Source: Actinomycetes bacterium (GTDB taxonomy: Bacteria; Actinomycetota; Actinomycetes; Actinomycetales; Microbacteriaceae). Taken from it: a stretch of 9,060 nt of DNA. The stretch is taken from contig JAEWJG010000217.1 of the NCBI GenBank assembly GCA_023386675.1, forward strand, positions 1-9,060, in the 5' to 3' direction. Positions 6,093 to 9,060 of the stretch are shown here, in pieces. The position numbers and the translations under genes are program-made. The notes below the pieces were generated by a model, which saw only the letters and a list, made by a program, of their open reading frames with translations, ran no database searches and was not told the origin of the DNA. Every line of letters begins with the position of its first letter. Position 1 is the stretch's first letter.

Positions 6093-7424
6093 GTGGATTC
6101 CGTGCTCCTGTTCGTCCTCGGCGTCGTCATCATCCTGATCGGCGTCGCGCTGTCGATCGCGCTGCACGAGGTCGGGCACCTGGTGCCCGCCAAGCTGTTC
6201 GGCGTCAAGGTCACCCAGTACATGATCGGGTTCGGCAAGACGCTGTTCTCGTTCAGGCGGGGCGAGACCGAGTACGGCGTGAAGGCCATCCCGCTCGGCG
6301 GCTACATCTCGATGATCGGGATGTTCCCGCCCGGCAAGGAGGGCGGCCGCGGCCGCAACGCGACCACCGGGTTCATGCAGCAGATGGTCCAGGATGCGCG
6401 CACGGCGAGTTCGGAGACGGTCGCCGTCGGCGAGGAGGAGCGCACTTTCTACCGGCTCCCGGTGTGGAAGCGCATCGTGATCATGTTCGGCGGCCCCTTC
6501 ATGAACCTCGTGATCGGCGTGGTGCTGTTCGGCGTGCTGCTGATGGGCTTCGGCGCGCCGCAGAGCTCGACGACGGTCGCGACGGTGAGCCAGTGCGTGC
6601 TGCCCGCGGGCAGCACCTCCCAGACGTGCCCCTCGGACGCGACGCAGGGTCCGGCGGCCGCCGCCGGCCTCAAGCCCGGCGACACGATCGTCAGCATCGA
6701 CGGCCGGAAGATCAGCAGCTGGGACCAGTCGACCGCGATCATCCGGACGTCGGCCGGCCGGTCCCTCACGGTCGTGCTCAGCCGCGACGGCGAGCAGCGG
6801 ACCGTGCAGCTCACGCCGGTCGTCAACAAGGTGGCCAAGACGGACGCGAACGGCATGGTCGTCAAGAATGCGGCCGGCGGCGTGGAGACGCTGACCGTCG
6901 GGTTCGTCGGCATCGGGCCGGTGCAGAAGCTGGTCCCGCAGCCGGCGACGGCCGTGCTCCCCGCCGTCGGTGCGCAGACGAGCGCGGTCTTCAACGTCTT
7001 CCTGCACCTGCCGCAGCGGATGGTGGACGTCTGGAACGCCGCCTTCGGCTCCGCGGAGCGCGACCCCAACGGCCCGATCAGCGTCGTGGGCATCGGCCGC
7101 GCCGCCGGTGAGCTGACGGCGCTGGACGGGGTCCCCGTGGTGGACAAGGTCTACACGATGATCGGGATGCTCGCCTCGCTCAACATCGCGCTGTTCGTCT
7201 TCAATCTCGTGCCGCTCCTGCCGCTCGACGGCGGCCACATCGCGGGCGCGCTGTGGGAGGGGCTGCGGCGCACGGTCGCCAGGATCTTCCGCCGCCGCGA
7301 CCCGGGGCCGGTGGACATGGCCAAGCTCATGCCCCTCACGTTCGCGGTCGTCATCGTGCTCGGCGGGATGAGCGTCCTGCTCATGTACGCGGACATCGTG
7401 AAGCCGGTCAACCTGTTCGGCTGA
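6093..7424 (+). CDS. rseP: Site-2 intramembrane zinc metalloprotease with PDZ domain (RseP/Rip1 family)
   Basis: A 443-residue polytopic membrane protease. The first membrane segment (about 5-24) leads into the zinc site HEVGH (25-29, Glu26 catalytic). The third zinc ligand is Asp379 in NLVPLLPLDGGH (371-382). MFGGPFMNLVIG (131-142) opens the second segment, and two more segments lie near 355-375 and 413-432. A PDZ domain spans about 187-245 (GLKPGDTIVSIDG). By family, it cuts membrane-anchored anti-sigma factors or other type II membrane proteins after a first cleavage, as RseP and mycobacterial Rip1 do; its substrates here are unknown. Extracytoplasmic Cys168 and Cys179 might form a disulfide. 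It is somewhat longer than mycobacterial Rip1, with a hydrophilic insert at about 80-120. The GTG start is supported by the membrane segment and the -10 hexamer 6 nt upstream. Its position between dxr and ispG matches Rip1. Confidence 0.94.
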   Translation: MDSVLLFVLGVVIILIGVALSIALHEVGHLVPAKLFGVKVTQYMIGFGKTLFSFRRGETEYGVKAIPLGGYISMIGMFPPGKEGGRGRNATTGFMQQMVQDARTASSETVAVGEEERTFYRLPVWKRIVIMFGGPFMNLVIGVVLFGVLLMGFGAPQSSTTVATVSQCVLPAGSTSQTCPSDATQGPAAAAGLKPGDTIVSIDGRKISSWDQSTAIIRTSAGRSLTVVLSRDGEQRTVQLTPVVNKVAKTDANGMVVKNAAGGVETLTVGFVGIGPVQKLVPQPATAVLPAVGAQTSAVFNVFLHLPQRMVDVWNAAFGSAERDPNGPISVVGIGRAAGELTALDGVPVVDKVYTMIGMLASLNIALFVFNLVPLLPLDGGHIAGALWEGLRRTVARIFRRRDPGPVDMAKLMPLTFAVVIVLGGMSVLLMYADIVKPVNLFG

Positions 7425-7451
7425 CGTCCAGCCCGCTCCCACTCCGCTGCG

Positions 7452-7457
7452 TAGGAT
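7452..7457 (+). promoter_or_regulatory. -10-like TAGGAT for a leaderless ispG transcript
   Basis: TAGGAT ends 6 nt before the GTG at 7464. The four G bases after it (7458-7461) are only 2 nt from the start codon and unlikely to act as a ribosome site. Confidence 0.45.
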
Positions 7458-7463
7458 GGGGAC

Positions 7464-8618
7464 GTGGCAGCAATCAATCTGGGGATGCCCAAGGTCCCCG
7501 AAACCCTCGCCCCTCGTCGCAAGTCCCGCCAGATCCGGGTGGGCAAAGTCCTGGTCGGCGGCGACGCCCCGATCAGCGTCCAGTCGATGACCACGACCCC
7601 GACGACCAACATCAACGCCACGCTTCAGCAGATCGCCGAGCTCACGGCCTCCGGCTGCGACATCGTCCGCGTCGCCGTGCCCAGCCGCGACGACGCCGAG
7701 GCGCTGCCGATCATCGCCAAGAAGAGCCAGATCCCGGTGATCGCCGACATCCACTTCCAGCCGAACTACGTGTACGCGGCGATCGACGCCGGATGCGCGG
7801 CCGTGCGCGTGAACCCGGGCAACATCCGCAAGTTCGACGACCAGGTCGGCGAGATCGCACGGCGTGCGAAGGAGGCGGGCGTCTCGCTCCGCATCGGCGT
7901 CAACGCCGGTTCGCTCGACCGCCGCCTGCTCGAGAAGTACGGCAAGGCGACCCCGGAGGCCCTCGTCGAGTCGGCCGTGTGGGAGGCCGGCCTGTTCGAG
8001 GAGCACGACTTCCACGACTTCAAGATCTCGGTCAAGCACAACGACCCGATCGTCATGGTGAAGGCGTACCGGATGCTCGCCGAGCGCGGCGACTGGCCGC
8101 TCCACCTCGGCGTCACGGAGGCCGGCCCGGCGTTCCAGGGCACCATCAAGTCCGCGACGGCGTTCGGAATCCTCCTCGGCGAGGGCATCGGCGACACCAT
8201 CCGCGTGTCGCTGTCGGCGCCGCCGGCCGAGGAGGTCAAGGTGGGCCTGCAGATCCTGCAGTCGCTCAACCTCCGCGAGCGCAAGCTCGAGATCGTGTCG
8301 TGCCCGAGCTGCGGCCGTGCGCAGGTGGACGTGTACTCGCTGGCCGACAGCGTCACCGAGGGACTGCAGGGCATGAGCGTGCCGCTGCGCGTCGCCGTCA
8401 TGGGCTGCGTCGTGAATGGCCCGGGAGAGGCCCGCGAGGCCGACCTCGGCGTCGCGAGCGGCAACGGCAAGGGCCAGATCTTCGTGAAGGGCGAGGTCAT
8501 CAAGACCGTGCCGGAGTCGGAGATCGTGCAGACGCTGATCGCCGAGGCGAACCGTCTGGCCGACGAGATGGGCGACCGCCCGTCGGGCGAGCCGAGCGTC
8601 ACTGTCGGCGCCCACTGA
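7464..8618 (+). CDS. ispG: 4-hydroxy-3-methylbut-2-enyl diphosphate synthase (IspG/GcpE)
   Basis: A 384-residue iron-sulfur enzyme of the MEP pathway. It converts 2-C-methyl-D-erythritol 2,4-cyclodiphosphate to (E)-4-hydroxy-3-methylbut-2-enyl diphosphate, with electrons from ferredoxin or flavodoxin. The N-terminal TIM-barrel part carries VQSMTTTPTTNI (39-50), VIADIHF (92-98), VRVNPGNI (114-121), RIGVNAGSL (143-151) and TEAGPAFQGTIKSA (218-231). The C-terminal domain holds the 4Fe-4S ligands Cys280 and Cys283 (SCPSCGR) and Cys315 (VMGCVVNGPGE), with Glu322 as the fourth ligand. This is the short two-domain bacterial form without the plant-type insertion, and the length is normal. The GTG start has no Shine-Dalgarno site at a normal distance but has TAGGAT 6 nt upstream. 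It is the last gene of the plus-strand series and is followed by a strong hairpin. Confidence 0.96.
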   Translation: MAAINLGMPKVPETLAPRRKSRQIRVGKVLVGGDAPISVQSMTTTPTTNINATLQQIAELTASGCDIVRVAVPSRDDAEALPIIAKKSQIPVIADIHFQPNYVYAAIDAGCAAVRVNPGNIRKFDDQVGEIARRAKEAGVSLRIGVNAGSLDRRLLEKYGKATPEALVESAVWEAGLFEEHDFHDFKISVKHNDPIVMVKAYRMLAERGDWPLHLGVTEAGPAFQGTIKSATAFGILLGEGIGDTIRVSLSAPPAEEVKVGLQILQSLNLRERKLEIVSCPSCGRAQVDVYSLADSVTEGLQGMSVPLRVAVMGCVVNGPGEAREADLGVASGNGKGQIFVKGEVIKTVPESEIVQTLIAEANRLADEMGDRPSGEPSVTVGAH

Positions 8619-8635
8619 CGCGCGCTGCGTTTCTC

Positions 8636-8678
8636 CGGAGGAGGTCCGGTCGCTCTGGCGGCCGGACCTCCTCCGTTT
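8636..8678 (+). terminator. Rho-independent-type terminator after ispG
   Basis: Bases 8636-8649 are a perfect reverse complement of 8662-8675, a 14-bp GC-rich stem with a 12-nt loop, followed by TTT (8676-8678). It begins 17 bp after the ispG stop. The T run is short, as is common in high-GC actinobacteria. The opposite strand lacks a T run after the stem, so it probably works mainly for ispG and not for the convergent ribonuclease gene. Confidence 0.75.
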
Positions 8679-8734
8679 CGCGCGGGCATGCGGTTTCTTG
8701 GCGCGAGTACCTCCGTTTTGCGCGGGCACGCCGT
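8670..8734. repeat. Degenerate 20/40-bp direct repeat cluster between ispG and the ribonuclease gene
   Basis: Bases 8670-8694 recur at 8710-8734 with 22 of 25 positions identical (core CCTCCGTTT, then GCGCGGGCA). A looser middle copy (8691-8710) shares GTTTC and GCGCG, so the stretch reads as about three degenerate units of 20 bp. The first copy begins inside the right arm of the terminator stem. No reading frame or mobile element accounts for it. Confidence 0.5.
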
Positions 8735-8772
8735 CCCGCGGCGGGCGCCCCCCTCCCTCTCGTTCCCTTCGC

Positions 8773-9060
8773 TCAGGCGACGGGCTCGAATGCGATCCGC
8801 CCGGTCGCGATGTCGGCGGCGGTGACCCGCAGCCGCACGCGGTCGCCCGGCGCGACGCCGTCGGCGCGGGGTGCGGAGGCGCTCACGGCCGGCTCGTCGA
8901 GCTGGACCAGGACGGTGCCGTTGCGCACCGCCAGCACCGTCGCATCCAGTACCTCGCCGATCCGCGAGCTGAGCAGCGCCGCCTCCACCCGATCCACCGC
9001 GCCCGCCTCGACCTGCGCGGCCAGGCGGGAGGAAGCGCCCATGATCGACGGCAGCTCGCC
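8773..9060 (-). CDS. RNB-family (RNase II/R-like) ribonuclease, C-terminal end, partial
   Basis: The frame is open to the right edge, where it reads GELPSIMGASSRLAAQVEAG, so the gene begins outside the window and the Met at 9042 is internal. About 95 residues are visible. The first part (to about LLSSRIGEVLDATV) resembles the end of an RNB catalytic domain, and the rest (VLAVRNGTVLVQLDEPAV ... GDRVRLRVTAADIATGRIAFEPVA) resembles the small S1-like RNA-binding beta-barrel that closes actinobacterial RNB proteins. The RNB family degrades RNA from the 3' end using a metal-dependent aspartate cluster, which lies outside this fragment. The gene converges on ispG across 154 bp. The identification rests on a short C-terminal piece and is moderate. 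Confidence 0.65.
   Translation of the reverse strand, partial: GELPSIMGASSRLAAQVEAGAVDRVEAALLSSRIGEVLDATVLAVRNGTVLVQLDEPAVSASAPRADGVAPGDRVRLRVTAADIATGRIAFEPVA

Noticed and set aside
5949..8729. Minus-strand open frame of 926 codons opposite dxr, rseP and ispG
   Set aside because: Its translation is an Asp/Arg/His/Ala-rich, repetitive composition typical of antisense frames in high-GC genes. It has no motif and lies opposite three well-identified genes.
1..9060. CRISPR array, tRNA/rRNA, transposase, toxin-antitoxin or other defence system
   Set aside because: No spaced identical repeats, tRNA-like cloverleaf, IS-type ends or recognisable mobile or defence proteins were seen on either strand.

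Overview
The window is high-GC DNA with actinobacterial gene content, most like the Microbacteriaceae. That assignment rests on three things: the order dxr - site-2 protease - ispG (the same order as dxr-rip1-gcpE in mycobacteria), the actinobacterial form of the Dxr active-site region (NSSTLVNKG rather than DSATLxNKG), and a secreted protein of a family I know mainly from actinobacteria. The genus cannot be fixed from the sequence.

Layout. Positions 58-291 (minus) hold a small unrecognised gene. It is divergent from a CGNR zinc-finger regulator (359-844, plus), and between them is a short, relatively AT-rich control region with nested inverted and direct repeats. The regulator meets a three-gene minus-strand block tail to tail: FKBP-type prolyl isomerase lipoprotein (3494-2511), secreted cysteine-rich lysozyme-like protein (2503-1649) and PlsC-type acyltransferase (1599-841). 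The two tail-to-tail genes share the palindrome CTAG as their stop codons. Positions 3495-3577 form a second divergent control region. A plus-strand series follows: gabT-type aminotransferase (3578-4915), dxr (4940-6022), rseP/rip1-type site-2 protease (6093-7424) and ispG (7464-8618). It ends in a 14-bp hairpin with a short T run and a small degenerate repeat cluster. The C-terminal end of an RNB-family ribonuclease (8773-9060, minus) enters from the right edge.

How the genes work together. Dxr and IspG are the second and the penultimate enzymes of the MEP isoprenoid pathway. The intramembrane protease between them fits a cell-envelope and stress role. The minus-strand block also points to the envelope: a lipoprotein foldase, a secreted putative wall-active protein and a phospholipid acyltransferase. 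GabT (4-aminobutyrate to succinate semialdehyde) stands alone, with no gabD or transporter in view.

The most informative feature beyond gene content is at the starts. Six genes (CGNR, acyltransferase, gabT, dxr, rseP, ispG) have a TANNNT -10-like hexamer whose end lies exactly 6 nt (7 nt for the acyltransferase) before the start codon. This predicts leaderless mRNAs, three of them starting on GTG, and implies that the genes of the plus-strand series each have their own promoter. I found no CRISPR array, RNA gene, insertion sequence, defence system or other clearly undescribed system. This is mostly conserved chromosomal housekeeping sequence with some interesting control regions.
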